From Acidimicrobiaceae bacterium (GTDB lineage: Bacteria; Actinomycetota; Acidimicrobiia; Acidimicrobiales; RAAP-2): a stretch of 64,000 bases of DNA. The notes under the pieces were generated by a model. The model made no database searches and was not told where the DNA came from. It saw only the letters and a list, made by a program, of their open reading frames with translations. The stretch is from assembly GCA_003162395.1 (NCBI GenBank), contig PMON01000052.1, positions 1 to 64,000 of the forward strand, in the 5' to 3' direction. Below are positions 43,954 to 52,200 of the stretch, piece after piece; position 1 is the first letter of the stretch; each line of letters begins with the position of its first letter. Position numbers and translations under genes: made by a program.

Positions 43954-44799
43954 CTACCCGATCTCGTCGAGCGCAGCCTGGTCGAGGATGACCTCGGCCG
44001 CGGCGAGGTTCTCCTCGAGGTGCGACGGCGAGGACGTGCCGGGGATCAACAGCACGTTGGGGGCGAGGTGCACCAGCCACGCGAGTGCGACCTGGGCGGG
44101 CGTCACGCCGAGTCGTCGGGCGGCCCCGGTGACCGACGCGGCGCCGAGGACGGGATTCTCGGCGTTGAACGCCGAGCCCAGCGGGAAGAACGGGACGTAG
44201 GCGACGCCGTCGTCCCGGGTCGCGTCGAGCACGTCCTGCCCGGAGCGGTCCGCCAGGTTGAACGCGTTCTGCACGCAGGCGATCTCGGTGCGCGAGCGCG
44301 CGAGCCGGTACTCGTCGAGCGTGACGCTGCTGAGCCCGATGCCGCCGATCAACCCCTCCTCGCGCAGCTCGATCATGGCGTCGAGCTGCTCGTCGAGCGG
44401 CACGACCGACCCGGGGTGACGGCGAAGGTTGACGACGTGCACCGACTCGAGGCCGAGCGACTTGAGGTTCGCGTGCACCCCGGCTCGCAGCTCCTCGGGT
44501 CGCTGCGCGGGCAGCCACGAGCCCGTCGCGTCCCGCGTCGCCCCGACCTTCGAGACGAGCACCAGGTCCTCGGGATACGGGTGCAGCGCGTCATGGATCA
44601 GGTCGTTCGCGACGTCGGGGCCGTAGAACTGGGCGGTGTCGATGTGGTTCACGCCCGCCGCGACGGCGCGGCGCAGCACGGCGACCGCAGTGTCACGATC
44701 CCTCGGCGGGCCGAACACGCCTGGCCCTGGGAGTTGCATCGCGCCGAAGCCCATCCGCCACACGGTGTTGCCGGCGAGGTCGTGCGTCGTGTTGTCCAT
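43954..44799 (-). CDS. Aldo/keto reductase
   Basis: A 281-residue NADPH-dependent AKR. The start MGFGAMQLPGPGVFGPP is the oxidoreductase loop, and NHIDTAQFYGP near 53 holds the catalytic Asp and Tyr. The usual Lys lies in LVLVSKVG near 78; the His is not in its canonical place (VHVVNLRRHPG, about 118). IPGTSSPSHLEENLAAA near 250 binds the NADP phosphate. The start at 44799 has AGGTGGA upstream. It reduces an aldehyde or ketone in the cytosol; the natural substrate is unknown. Confidence 0.85.
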   Translation of the reverse strand: MDNTTHDLAGNTVWRMGFGAMQLPGPGVFGPPRDRDTAVAVLRRAVAAGVNHIDTAQFYGPDVANDLIHDALHPYPEDLVLVSKVGATRDATGSWLPAQRPEELRAGVHANLKSLGLESVHVVNLRRHPGSVVPLDEQLDAMIELREEGLIGGIGLSSVTLDEYRLARSRTEIACVQNAFNLADRSGQDVLDATRDDGVAYVPFFPLGSAFNAENPVLGAASVTGAARRLGVTPAQVALAWLVHLAPNVLLIPGTSSPSHLEENLAAAEVILDQAALDEIG

Positions 44800-44979
44800 G
44801 CTGTCCACCTGACTGTTCGGCGTCGACGCGGACGCGAGTGCGAGCTCGCGGTCGTCGCATGCTTCGGCTCGTGGACAGTACCGGCGTGGCGCAAGGCTCG
44901 ACGACAGTCCGCTGCGGGTCGACCTTGCGCGAGGGGCGGGACATGGCAATGCTGGGCGTCCGACTCCAGGGGGTGTCCG

Positions 44980-45396
44980 ATGCCAAGCGCCGCCTACCCG
45001 AGGCTCGTGCAGGTGGTCCTCGACGCCGTTGACGTTCGGGGGCTCGCCGAGTTCTATCGAGAGCTGCTCGGGTTCGCGTACCGTGCCGGCGACGAGCCGT
45101 CCGGCGACGCAGGGTCCGAGCTTGACTGGCTGGTCCTCGAGTCCGACGCCGGCGCACTCGCGTTCCAAGAGGTGGACGAGCTGGCTGGCGCGACCTGGCC
45201 GACGGGCGAGCGGCCCCAGCAGCTGCACCTGGACCTCGCGGTCGCCTCGAAGGCGGACCTGGACGATCAGCACGAACGAGTCATGCAACTTGGCGGACGC
45301 CTGCTCGATGACCGCTCCGAGGATCCCGACGAGGCGCTCCGCGTCTACGCGGACCCAGCGGGCCATCCGTTCTGCATCTTCGTTGCTGCCAGCTAG
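44980..45396 (+). CDS. VOC family (glyoxalase/dioxygenase superfamily) protein
   Basis: A 138-residue glyoxalase-like protein of two beta-alpha-beta-beta-beta units. It has LVQVVLDAVDVRGLAEFYRE at the start and HLDLAV near 85, and ends ADPAGHPFCIF. Metal ligands may be His (LHLDLAV) and a Glu/Gln, but this small subgroup often lacks metal. AGGGGG lies 6 nt before the ATG. The role is unknown; such proteins are often binders of small aromatic compounds or antibiotics. Confidence 0.85.
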   Translation: MPSAAYPRLVQVVLDAVDVRGLAEFYRELLGFAYRAGDEPSGDAGSELDWLVLESDAGALAFQEVDELAGATWPTGERPQQLHLDLAVASKADLDDQHERVMQLGGRLLDDRSEDPDEALRVYADPAGHPFCIFVAAS

Positions 45397-45583
45397 CGAC
45401 GTATCGCGGCGCGCCACGCGGGCGACGTCGACGTCACAACTGGCGCGGACATCACGGTCACGCTGCGCAACAATTGCTCATTCCCTAGGGATCCAAGATC
45501 TCGCACGTTACGGTTCGCCGGTGCGTGCAGGGCGCCGTCCTCAGACGATTCCTCGTCGAGCCCCAGCTTCAGGCGCGGGCCGG

Positions 45584-46099
45584 ATGATTGACGCGCTGGA
45601 TGAGCACACGTCGAGCAACTAGCGGTTCGCTCGCCTCCTCGAAGAGCTGCCCGAGACCGTCGTCGTGCTCGACTCGGTGGGCACGCTGGTCTGGGCGAAC
45701 GCCGCCGCCGAGTCGCTGTTCGGACGCTCCCTCTATGAGGCGATCGGCGTCTCTGCGACCGACTTCGTCCACCCCGACGACCTCGAGCTCGCGCTGCTCT
45801 CGCTCGAGTCCGTGCAGGGCAGAGAGGTCGGCAACAGCCTCGAGCTTCGCATCCGCGTGGGCGACGAGTTGGCGCCTGGTCGAGGTCATCGGGCACCCGA
45901 TTGGTTCGAGGACGGCGGACTCGGCCCAGGGGATCGTGCACCTGTCGCGGACCCTCGGGCTCAGAGCGATCGCCGAGGGCGTGGAGAGCGACGCCCAGGT
46001 CGACTGCCTGCTGCAGATGGGCCGCACGATGGCGTCCCGCTCGACGCCACCGCGACCGCCGCCCTGCTCGTCTCGAGGCGGCTCGCGCCGGCGCGCTGA
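45584..46099 (+). pseudogene. Collapsed PAS...EAL (c-di-GMP) gene
   Basis: The frame opens MIDALDEHTSSN and is cut by TAG at 45620-45622. A PAS domain follows (RFARLLEELPETVVVLDSVG, then WANAAAESLFG and FVHPDDLELAL). After about 45875 the useful frame shifts and jumps straight to the end of an EAL domain (GIVHLSRTLGLRAIAEGVES, DAQVDCLLQMG). It shifts again near 46020 to the last strand (GVPLDATATAALLVSRR). The GGDEF domain and nearly all of EAL are deleted. It is therefore a shortened, three-times-broken relative of the intact enzyme at 28514. Confidence 0.8.
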
Positions 46100-46101
46100 G
46101 C

Positions 46102-47163
46102 TCAGAGATTGAACGGTGCGTTGATCGCCGCCTTGCAGGCCGCGGTGATCGGCCGCCCGGTTGGTGCGAGGAGCCTCGAGAGCACGCCGCCCGCGGGCGC
46201 GAGCCCGCGCGGTGCGCGCTTCCCGATGCACCCGACCAGCGACCCGAACGAGCGGGCAAGCGACTGGACGTAGGCAGCGGACAGATGCCAGCGGTCGGCA
46301 TGGACCAGCGTGTTGTGCAGGACGTCCGGGCACGAGTTCCCGCACAGGAGCATCGAGACGTTGACCACGAAGGCGTGCGACCCCCGGACCGCCGAGGTGA
46401 TCTTCATGTCGGCGGGCTTGGCGAACGCCTCGTGGAGCGGGGTATCGCACGCCTGCACGTCGCTCGCGTGCGCCGAAAGGCACTGACTCGGATCCACCTT
46501 CGCGGCGGGGAGCCCGACGATCACGCCGACAGGGAAGCGGTGCACGGCGAGCTGGCGCAGCGTGTGCCCGACGGCGGCCGCCCACTGCCTCGACGAGATG
46601 GAGGAGCCATCAGGTGCGGTGCGGTAGAAGTCCTCGGCGGCGAGCACGACCTGGGGAGCCGGTCGCAGCCCGTTGATCGCCGTGACCACGTTGCCCCTGA
46701 AGGAGAGACAACCGGTGTCGACCGAGCCGAGGAAGTCCCGCACCGACTTGTCCGCGAACGGGCAGCCGATGCGCACGAAGACGAGCAGCTTGAAGTGATC
46801 GGCGTCGGCCAATTGGCTGAGGGCCGGGACCCACTGCAGCGCGAAGGAGTCGCCGTAGAGCACGACGGTCTGGGTCGCGGTCGTGTCCCCGAACGCGCAC
46901 GCCGTCGCCGTCGACGATCCACCCGGGCCGGTGTCGCAGCTGTCGCCCCAGAACATCGACTTCGGCTCGGCGGGGAGCTCGCCCTGCAGCGAGGAGCTCA
47001 GGGACGTCGTGCTCGAGGAGTGCAGGATCCATGCCAGCACCGGGGGCACGCCCGGCAGCCTGCTGACCGTCGTGTAGGGCGACGCCGAGGCCAAGCCGGC
47101 CGACACGACGAGCGAGAGACCGACCCCGGCGACGACCGCTCGCGCCTTTCGTCCGCATCGCAT
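46102..47163 (-). CDS. SGNH-hydrolase-like exported protein
   Basis: After an N-terminal signal or membrane segment (VVAGVGLSLVVSAGLASAS), the 353-residue protein has an SGNH domain like the one attached to OafA-type acyltransferases. The catalytic GDS lies in VVLYGDSFALQW near residue 103. The C-terminal DxxH is in VHADRWHLSAAY near 305. Four Cys in CLSFRG, CLSA, ACDTP and CGNSC suggest oxidative folding outside. It could transfer or remove O-acetyl groups from a cell-wall polymer. The ATG at 47163 was chosen for the signal sequence; the frame runs on to 47673. Confidence 0.75.
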   Translation of the reverse strand: MRCGRKARAVVAGVGLSLVVSAGLASASPYTTVSRLPGVPPVLAWILHSSSTTSLSSSLQGELPAEPKSMFWGDSCDTGPGGSSTATACAFGDTTATQTVVLYGDSFALQWVPALSQLADADHFKLLVFVRIGCPFADKSVRDFLGSVDTGCLSFRGNVVTAINGLRPAPQVVLAAEDFYRTAPDGSSISSRQWAAAVGHTLRQLAVHRFPVGVIVGLPAAKVDPSQCLSAHASDVQACDTPLHEAFAKPADMKITSAVRGSHAFVVNVSMLLCGNSCPDVLHNTLVHADRWHLSAAYVQSLARSFGSLVGCIGKRAPRGLAPAGGVLSRLLAPTGRPITAACKAAINAPFNL

Positions 47164-47542
47164 TCGGTGGAGAGTACGCCGTACCCGCTGGTCGCTGCGA
47201 GCACCCCTCCGAGGTCGTGTCCTCGAGGGTCCACGGGCCGTGCAATTCATGGCGTTCTGCGGACGTCGCGAGGCGAGGCGAGTGGGGTGCGTGGGCCGGT
47301 CGGCTTTCGGCTTCACAGCCTGGGCGATTGCGCTCAGAACATTCTTTCGATTCCCTCGGCACCCCAGCGCGCAGGCCGACGTGCGCGAGGGACCGACCCT
47401 CGGTATCGTCACCCGTTCGCGCCCGTCGCTCTTCTGCGAGGGTGTTGGCCTCGAGAGACCAGTTCGCCACCGCCCGCCAGTGGGATCGTGGAGCCGACTT
47501 TGCTGCCCGACGTCCCCCGCCACTTCTAGGAGGACCGCTGCC
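47164..47542. other. Divergent intergenic region
   Basis: Upstream of the SGNH gene (minus) and the first GH16 gene (plus). It holds the AGGAGG of the latter; no clear promoter pair or other gene is recognised. Confidence 0.5.
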
Positions 47543-48361
47543 ATGTCCCGTCGCATCGCGCTCGTCGGCACCCTGCTCGTCGCACTCACCGTCACGCTCC
47601 CCCACGCTGCCAGCGCCTCGGCCACCAAGAGCACCGTGTCGAGGACGACGACGGTGTCCTGCTCCCCGCACACGCCATCGTCGAGCGAGCCCTCGCGCCT
47701 CGCCCCGCTTGCGGCGAACGCAGTCCCCGGCTACTCCCTGGCGTACTGCAGTGACTTCACCGGCTCGCGTCTCCCGTGGGGATGGGAGAAGTTCAGCGGC
47801 GTTCCAGGGGGCGACCCGAGTGGCTACTTCGAGCCGTCGCACGTGGTGGTGCACGGAGGTGTCGTGCAGATCAAGACCTATCGGGACCCGAGCCGCGGCA
47901 AGTCCTGGGCAACGGGCGGCATCTGCCAGTGCGGTGCGCCTCGCACGCACGGGGCCTTCTTCGTGCGCTCGAAGTCGGTCGGCGCCGGCCCCGACGACGT
48001 CGAGCTGCTCTGGCCGGTCGCGCACGTGTGGCCCCCCGAGGTCGACTTCAATGAGTCCTCGGCCCACCCCCTGAGCTCGACGTGGACCGTGCACTTCACG
48101 ACGAAGAACAAGACCAAAGAGCACACCGCACTGGTCAACCTCAAGCAGTGGCACACCTGGGGCGTCTTTTGGACGCCCACGACACTCATGTTCACTGTCG
48201 ACGGCTTCATCTGGGGAAAGGTCAGGTCGTCGCGCGCGATCCCCACGGGCCCGATGACCCTCGACATCCAGTCGCAGACCTTCTGCGGCATCATGCCGGA
48301 GTGCCCGACCGCCCCCGCGTCCTTCGAGGTCGACTGGGTGCAGGAGTTCACGAAGAAGTAG
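47543..48361 (+). CDS. Secreted GH16-like glycoside hydrolase, copy 1
   Basis: A signal peptide (MSRRIALVGTLLVALTVTLP) precedes a concanavalin-A-like GH16 domain. The catalytic motif ExDxxE is intact as PEVDFNES (about residue 165). WHTWGVFWTPTTLMFTVDG shows the second family landmark, and the protein ends with a Cys pair (TFCGIMPECPT) and FEVDWVQEF. GH16 enzymes cut beta-1,3/1,4 glucans outside the cell. AGGAGG lies 9 nt before the ATG at 47543; the longer open frame from 47240 lacks both signal peptide and ribosome site. A paralogue of the same design is at 59051-60004. It is tail-to-tail with the DUF2630 gene. Confidence 0.85.
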   Translation: MSRRIALVGTLLVALTVTLPHAASASATKSTVSRTTTVSCSPHTPSSSEPSRLAPLAANAVPGYSLAYCSDFTGSRLPWGWEKFSGVPGGDPSGYFEPSHVVVHGGVVQIKTYRDPSRGKSWATGGICQCGAPRTHGAFFVRSKSVGAGPDDVELLWPVAHVWPPEVDFNESSAHPLSSTWTVHFTTKNKTKEHTALVNLKQWHTWGVFWTPTTLMFTVDGFIWGKVRSSRAIPTGPMTLDIQSQTFCGIMPECPTAPASFEVDWVQEFTKK

Positions 48362-48371
48362 CCGCCAGCCC

Positions 48372-48599
48372 CTACTGCTGGTAGTGCTCGACGGTCTCGA
48401 CGTCGCGGGACGACGCGGCCGACGCGTCGCGGTGGAACTCGCGCTGTGCGCGGCGCTGGCGCAGGAGGTCCCAGCACTGGTCGAGCGACGCTTCGAGGTG
48501 GGCGAGCCGCTCGGGGTCCCGCGCCTCGCCGGACTGGCGGAGCGCCTGTTCTTCGTCCACCAGATTCCGGATCCGGTGCAGGATGTCCTCGTCAGTCAT
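48372..48599 (-). CDS. DUF2630 family small protein
   Basis: This 75-residue hydrophilic, helical protein begins MTDEDILHRIRNLVDEEQAL, the DUF2630 signature, and contains ERLAHLEASLDQCWDLLRQR. The family is restricted mainly to actinobacteria and has no known function. It ends 10 bases from the end of the GH16 gene on the opposite strand. Confidence 0.85.
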   Translation of the reverse strand: MTDEDILHRIRNLVDEEQALRQSGEARDPERLAHLEASLDQCWDLLRQRRAQREFHRDASAASSRDVETVEHYQQ

Positions 48600-48621
48600 G
48601 GATGCCCTCTCTTCGGTGATC

Positions 48622-48921
48622 TCACGGATGTGACGGTGCCGGCGGGGCCCCGTCCACGTCGAATCCAGTCTCGTCCACGTAGCACCACCACCAGTCCTCG
48701 CCCGGCTCGTAGGAGCGGATGAGCGGGTGTCCCTCGTCGCCGAAGTGGCCCGTCGCGTGCCTGCCCGGGGAGTTGTCGCAGCAGCCGACGTGGCCGCACC
48801 CGAGGCAGAGCCGCAGGTGCACCCAGCTCCCGCCCGAAGCGAGGCACTCCCTGCAGCCTGCCGAGGGCCGCGGCGTCGGGGCGGGGTCCACGCCGTCAAG
48901 GTGCGTACAGGTCGCGGTCAC
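48622..48921 (-). CDS. UBP-type zinc finger domain protein
   Basis: The 99-residue protein is a single ZnF-UBP domain. The Cys/His ligands run through TCTHLDG, GCRECLASG, LCLGCGHVGCCDNSPG and RHATGHFGDEGHPLI, followed by WWWCYVDE. In eukaryotes this fold reads ubiquitin C-termini; stand-alone actinobacterial versions have an unknown partner. The GTG at 48921 overlaps the TGA of the upstream acetyltransferase gene (GTGA), so translation is coupled. The two probably act together or are merely co-expressed. Confidence 0.82.
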   Translation of the reverse strand: MTATCTHLDGVDPAPTPRPSAGCRECLASGGSWVHLRLCLGCGHVGCCDNSPGRHATGHFGDEGHPLIRSYEPGEDWWWCYVDETGFDVDGAPPAPSHP

Positions 48922-49235
48922 GACCGCGACCCCGGCTGCCACTCGATGGTCGTGGCGCTCGCCACCGAAGGATTGCTGCGCAGCCAGCGGCGCGCGAAGG
49001 GGCACCGCGGCACGACCGTGCGTCCCTCGCCATTGGCACGAGCGACCGCCGCGGCGACCAGCGCGCCCCCGATGCCCCGCCGGCTGATCTCGTCGGGCAC
49101 CACGACGTGCTCGATGACGAGCCGCTCGCCGGAAATCTCGAAGGTGAGCACCGCGGTCGCGCCCTCCTCGACGAACACGTACCGGCCGGCCGCCTCGTCG
49201 AGCACCGGCTGTCCTTGGAGTATCTGGTCGACCAT
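48918..49235 (-). CDS. GNAT-related YjdJ-type N-acetyltransferase (PF14542-like)
   Basis: The 105-residue protein is a minimal GNAT fold. It has VLTFEISGERLVIEHVVVPD, the acetyl-CoA loop SRRGIGGALVAAAV and VPRCPFARRWLRSNP, typical of the short YjdJ/GTLF3B group. GGAGGT lies 5 nt before the ATG. It overlaps the UBP-finger gene. Substrate unknown. Confidence 0.85.
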   Translation of the reverse strand: MVDQILQGQPVLDEAAGRYVFVEEGATAVLTFEISGERLVIEHVVVPDEISRRGIGGALVAAAVARANGEGRTVVPRCPFARRWLRSNPSVASATTIEWQPGSRS

Positions 49236-49327
49236 GCGTACCTCCGCGCGAACCCGTCTCGCTGCACCGTATCGGCCCGTCGCGAGCGACGGCTCGAGCG
49301 GCCCCGCGCTCGGGTGACGCCGGTATC

Positions 49328-49645
49328 GTGCCGTTCGTGCAGATACCGATCGCGTGCACGCTCGACGCTCCCGGTCGAGCCGAGCGGGGTGCCGAGTGGC
49401 GCTCGTTCCAGCGAGAGGTCGTCGTCGAGCGCGAGCGGGTCTCGAACGAGCGACTCCGCCTCCGACTCGACCCCGACCTCGAGGGCGCCGTGCCGCGTGC
49501 CGTCGACCTCGCGCGTCGCGAGAAGGCGTGCTGCGGCTTCTTCGAGTTCTCCCTCGTGATCCTCGCCGACGCGACCTGGCTCGAGGTGGTCGTCCCGACC
49601 GAGGCATCGGACATCCTCGACGAGTTCGCGGTCCCCACGGCCTGA
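49328..49645 (+). CDS. Conserved small protein with a CCGFF motif
   Basis: A 105-residue protein (GTG at 49328, or GTG at 49337). It has an IPIACTLD start, a central basic helix, and ARREKACCGFFEFSLVI near residue 68. The same double-Cys CCGFF/F motif occurs in C-terminal parts of some MerR-family and mercury-related actinobacterial proteins, but no DNA-binding domain is present here. It is convergent with the mau-like operon. Confidence 0.6.
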   Translation: MPFVQIPIACTLDAPGRAERGAEWRSFQREVVVERERVSNERLRLRLDPDLEGAVPRAVDLARREKACCGFFEFSLVILADATWLEVVVPTEASDILDEFAVPTA

Positions 49646-49672
49646 GCGCCCACGGGGCCCCGGCCAGCGCCG

Positions 49673-49822
49673 CTACGTCGAGGTGTCCTCCAGCATCGGC
49701 GCATCGTCGGCCGCGGTGCTCTCCAACGCGCGGACGACGGCACCGTGTGCGACGAGCAGGTCGCGCACGACGAGGACGAGCAAGCTCGTCGCCACCACGA
49801 GCGTGCCGACGAGCTCAGGCAT
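49673..49822 (-). CDS. 49-residue single-span membrane peptide, MauD-N-terminus-like
   Basis: The translation begins MPELVGTLVVATSLLVLVVR and continues DLLVAHGAVVRALES. It has one membrane helix followed by a charged segment, ending with TAG at 49673-49675. Its start overlaps the end of the MauE-like gene by 8 bases, which argues for real co-translation. It resembles the membrane anchor that starts the MauD/TlpA-like protein of this operon (LALLVLGVFVLALVHSYAGL). It could be a truncated second MauD or a small subunit in its own right. Confidence 0.5.
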   Translation of the reverse strand: MPELVGTLVVATSLLVLVVRDLLVAHGAVVRALESTAADDAPMLEDTST

Positions 49823-50336
49823 CGGCCATCTCGGGGCGCGCGCGCGCCATCGGTCCGGAGAGGAACGACGCGGCGAGCAGGGCCGCGACGAACGCCACGG
49901 CGATCGACCCTGCGCCGAGTGACGGCGACAGCCGGACGAGTCGCGCCGCCGACGGTCCGTTGCCCGCAGCGGCAGTGACGAGTCCGGCCGCGAGCACCAG
50001 GTCGGTGACCACGTGGCGCCAGCCGATCACCGAGCCGCTGCGCCCGAAGCACCCGCACGGTTCCGCACGCCCCGCGCTGATCGCGACGATCGAGAAGGCG
50101 GCGAAGCCCAGGTAGGCAAGCGCGAGGGCCAGCCTCGCGAGCCACCCGTCAGTGGCGAGCACGAGCGCACCGAGTGCGACCTCGGCGAGCGCCGCGGCGC
50201 GGACCAGCGTGTCGCTCGCGGGGAGTCGAACCGCCCGCATCGCCTCGACCGCAGTCCGTGGGCTCGCGAGCTTCGCGACGCCTGCTCCGGCCGCGAGCAG
50301 CGCGGCGGTCAAGGTGAGGCCAACCGCAATGCTCAT
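49815..50336 (-). CDS. MauE/DoxX-type redox-associated membrane protein
   Basis: A 173-residue protein with four membrane helices. LTLTAALLAAGAGVAKLA opens it, and EPCGCFGR near residue 92 is the Cys-x-Cys of MauE-like proteins. In mau clusters MauE works with MauD to form the disulfides of the methylamine dehydrogenase light chain. GAGG precedes the ATG by 5 nt, 22 bases after the end of the Cys-rich LGFP protein gene. The position next to a Cys-rich exported protein fits the same maturation job. Confidence 0.8.
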   Translation of the reverse strand: MSIAVGLTLTAALLAAGAGVAKLASPRTAVEAMRAVRLPASDTLVRAAALAEVALGALVLATDGWLARLALALAYLGFAAFSIVAISAGRAEPCGCFGRSGSVIGWRHVVTDLVLAAGLVTAAAGNGPSAARLVRLSPSLGAGSIAVAFVAALLAASFLSGPMARARPEMADA

Positions 50337-50358
50337 CGTGCCTCGACTGGTCGCGCGG

Positions 50359-52200
50359 TCATCCAGAGACCCCCTGGCCAGGCACGTAGGTCAGCGTGCC
50401 GAACTGGAACGTCGCCTGCTCGTCGCCGTTGCCCTCGACGATGACCGAGGAGGTGGGCAGGCCGAGCGAGCCCGCCGGTCCGCCTCGCTGCGCGTACGTC
50501 GTGAGGATCGGCCCGTACAGGACGCAGCCGCGACCCACCGCGCTGTCGAAGAGCGCGCCGGTGGCGAACTGCTGGGAGCGAAGCGCCACGCCGCCGATGA
50601 CGGGGTCGACCTCGTCGGCGACGGGGACGCCGAGCAGGCGCGGGCCCTCCTCATCGTCCCGCCACGCCCCATAGAAGGTCCCGAGCAGCGAGTGGGTCCC
50701 AAAGACCTTTGACGTCACGATGCCGCCCCCGGTCCTCACCTTCGCGCCGGTGAGCGGGCTGAACCTCTCGTAGCTCGCCTGGCCGTCGGACGTCGCGACG
50801 GGAGCGGCCGTCGGGAATCCGAGCGCGCCGTGCTCCGCACCGAGCACGACCCACTTCTCGTAGATCGGGCCGTAGACAGGCTGCGCGCCGAACTTGACGG
50901 TCGAGTAGATCGCCCCGCGAGACACCACGCTCGACGAGTCGATCACCGAGAAGTCGTTGTACGTGGCGCCCGAGGCGCCGGCGTGCAACTCGTCGGACGC
51001 GGGGTAGCCGAGCGGGCCGGCCTCAGAACCCAGCTCGAGGTAGCGCTCGAGGATCGCCCCGCGAAGCCAGTGCGCGCCGACGACCGGATTGGCGTAGATC
51101 GCCCCGCGGTAGACAAGGCGACCGTGCGCGAGCTTCGAGAAGAAGCCGTACGAGCTCGTCTTGTCCGAGGTCGAACGGGTGTCGCGGGAGGGGTAGCCGA
51201 GCACGCCGCCTTGCGCGCCGAGCGCTCGCCACTTGGAGAGCACGGGCTGGGTGACGACGTGGGTGCCCAGGGCCGGGCTCCCGACGGCCACTGCCAGCTC
51301 GTCGACGCCGGACCCTCGCCGGTGCCCGAATGCCTGGGCCCAGCCGTCGCCCTCATGCAGCGTGACGCGGTCCTGGAGCGGATAGCCGATGCTCGTGGGC
51401 GTCGATCCGGTCCGCCCCCGAACCGATGCCCACACCGGATCCTCGACGAACCTGACCCCGCCCCAGGCGAGGTCGAAGATCGCACCGTACCGGAAGGTCG
51501 CCCACGTGCCGTTGCCGAAGGGCAGGCGCTCGACACGTCCGACCTGCGGGCCGAGCGGGCTTCCCGGTCCGCCCAGGTCGGACCACTGCATGATGATCTT
51601 CGAGGGCCACGGGTCAGGGAGGCACGGCGCGCTCTGGTCCACGGTGAACTGGTCGGTGAACGAGGTCGTCGTGCACGACTCGTCCCACACCCACGGCGGC
51701 GTGCACGTCACGACCCGGCAGACGACGGGGCTCCCGTAGTGCTCGGGGATCTCGAGGTTGCAGTTGCCGTAGCGGAACTGCACGCACGCGACGTGGCGGC
51801 GGTCGCACGAGGCGGTGTCCGGGCAGTGGCAGTGCCACGGCCACCCGGCGTTGCCGTTGCAGTCGACGTAGTAGCGCGCCGCGTCCCTGCAGAACGCGGA
51901 GCGATCCGCCTTCCAGAACCCGCCGACGAACGTGCCTTCGGGGCAGACGTTCGCCCCGCGCTGAATCGTGCAGCAAAAGGCCGTGAACCCGCCGCTGCAG
52001 TCCGCCTCCGGGCCGCACACGGCCTCGTACGCGGTGCGGGGCTCGAGCGCGAAGCGCGCGGGATCCATCGCGAGGGCCGAGCCGAGCAGCGACGTGCGGA
52101 CGAGGAACGACCGGCGTGACCACGTCGCACCACCGAGCGCGCAGGAGATCCCCCGCAGCACCGCGTCGGACGCCGTCGACAGCGTCGGCGTGACCTTCAT
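50359..52200 (-). CDS. Tat-exported methylamine-dehydrogenase light-chain-like domain fused to LGFP repeats
   Basis: The 613-residue protein has a Tat signal (WSRRSFLVRTSLLGSALA, residues 27-44). Residues ~60-180 contain 14 to 16 Cys in a pattern like the methylamine dehydrogenase light chain: DCSGGFTAFCC, VCPEGTFVGGFWKADRSAFC, YYVDCNGN, WHCHCPDTASC. The light chain has CSGGSLTNCPPGTKLATASW. Residues ~205-613 are about seven LGFP repeats (VLGYPSRDT, PLGYPASDE, ALGFPTAAP, SLGLPTSS), a module that binds actinobacterial cell wall. W96 sits where the first TTQ tryptophan would be; the second is not evident. The ATG overlaps the previous stop (ATGA). No enzymatic activity can be claimed. Confidence 0.78.
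   Translation of the reverse strand: MKVTPTLSTASDAVLRGISCALGGATWSRRSFLVRTSLLGSALAMDPARFALEPRTAYEAVCGPEADCSGGFTAFCCTIQRGANVCPEGTFVGGFWKADRSAFCRDAARYYVDCNGNAGWPWHCHCPDTASCDRRHVACVQFRYGNCNLEIPEHYGSPVVCRVVTCTPPWVWDESCTTTSFTDQFTVDQSAPCLPDPWPSKIIMQWSDLGGPGSPLGPQVGRVERLPFGNGTWATFRYGAIFDLAWGGVRFVEDPVWASVRGRTGSTPTSIGYPLQDRVTLHEGDGWAQAFGHRRGSGVDELAVAVGSPALGTHVVTQPVLSKWRALGAQGGVLGYPSRDTRSTSDKTSSYGFFSKLAHGRLVYRGAIYANPVVGAHWLRGAILERYLELGSEAGPLGYPASDELHAGASGATYNDFSVIDSSSVVSRGAIYSTVKFGAQPVYGPIYEKWVVLGAEHGALGFPTAAPVATSDGQASYERFSPLTGAKVRTGGGIVTSKVFGTHSLLGTFYGAWRDDEEGPRLLGVPVADEVDPVIGGVALRSQQFATGALFDSAVGRGCVLYGPILTTYAQRGGPAGSLGLPTSSVIVEGNGDEQATFQFGTLTYVPGQGVSG

Noticed and set aside
47240..47542. An N-terminal extension of the first GH16 protein
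   Set aside because: The extension hides the signal peptide, has no ribosome site, and the strong AGGAGG fits the ATG at 47543.
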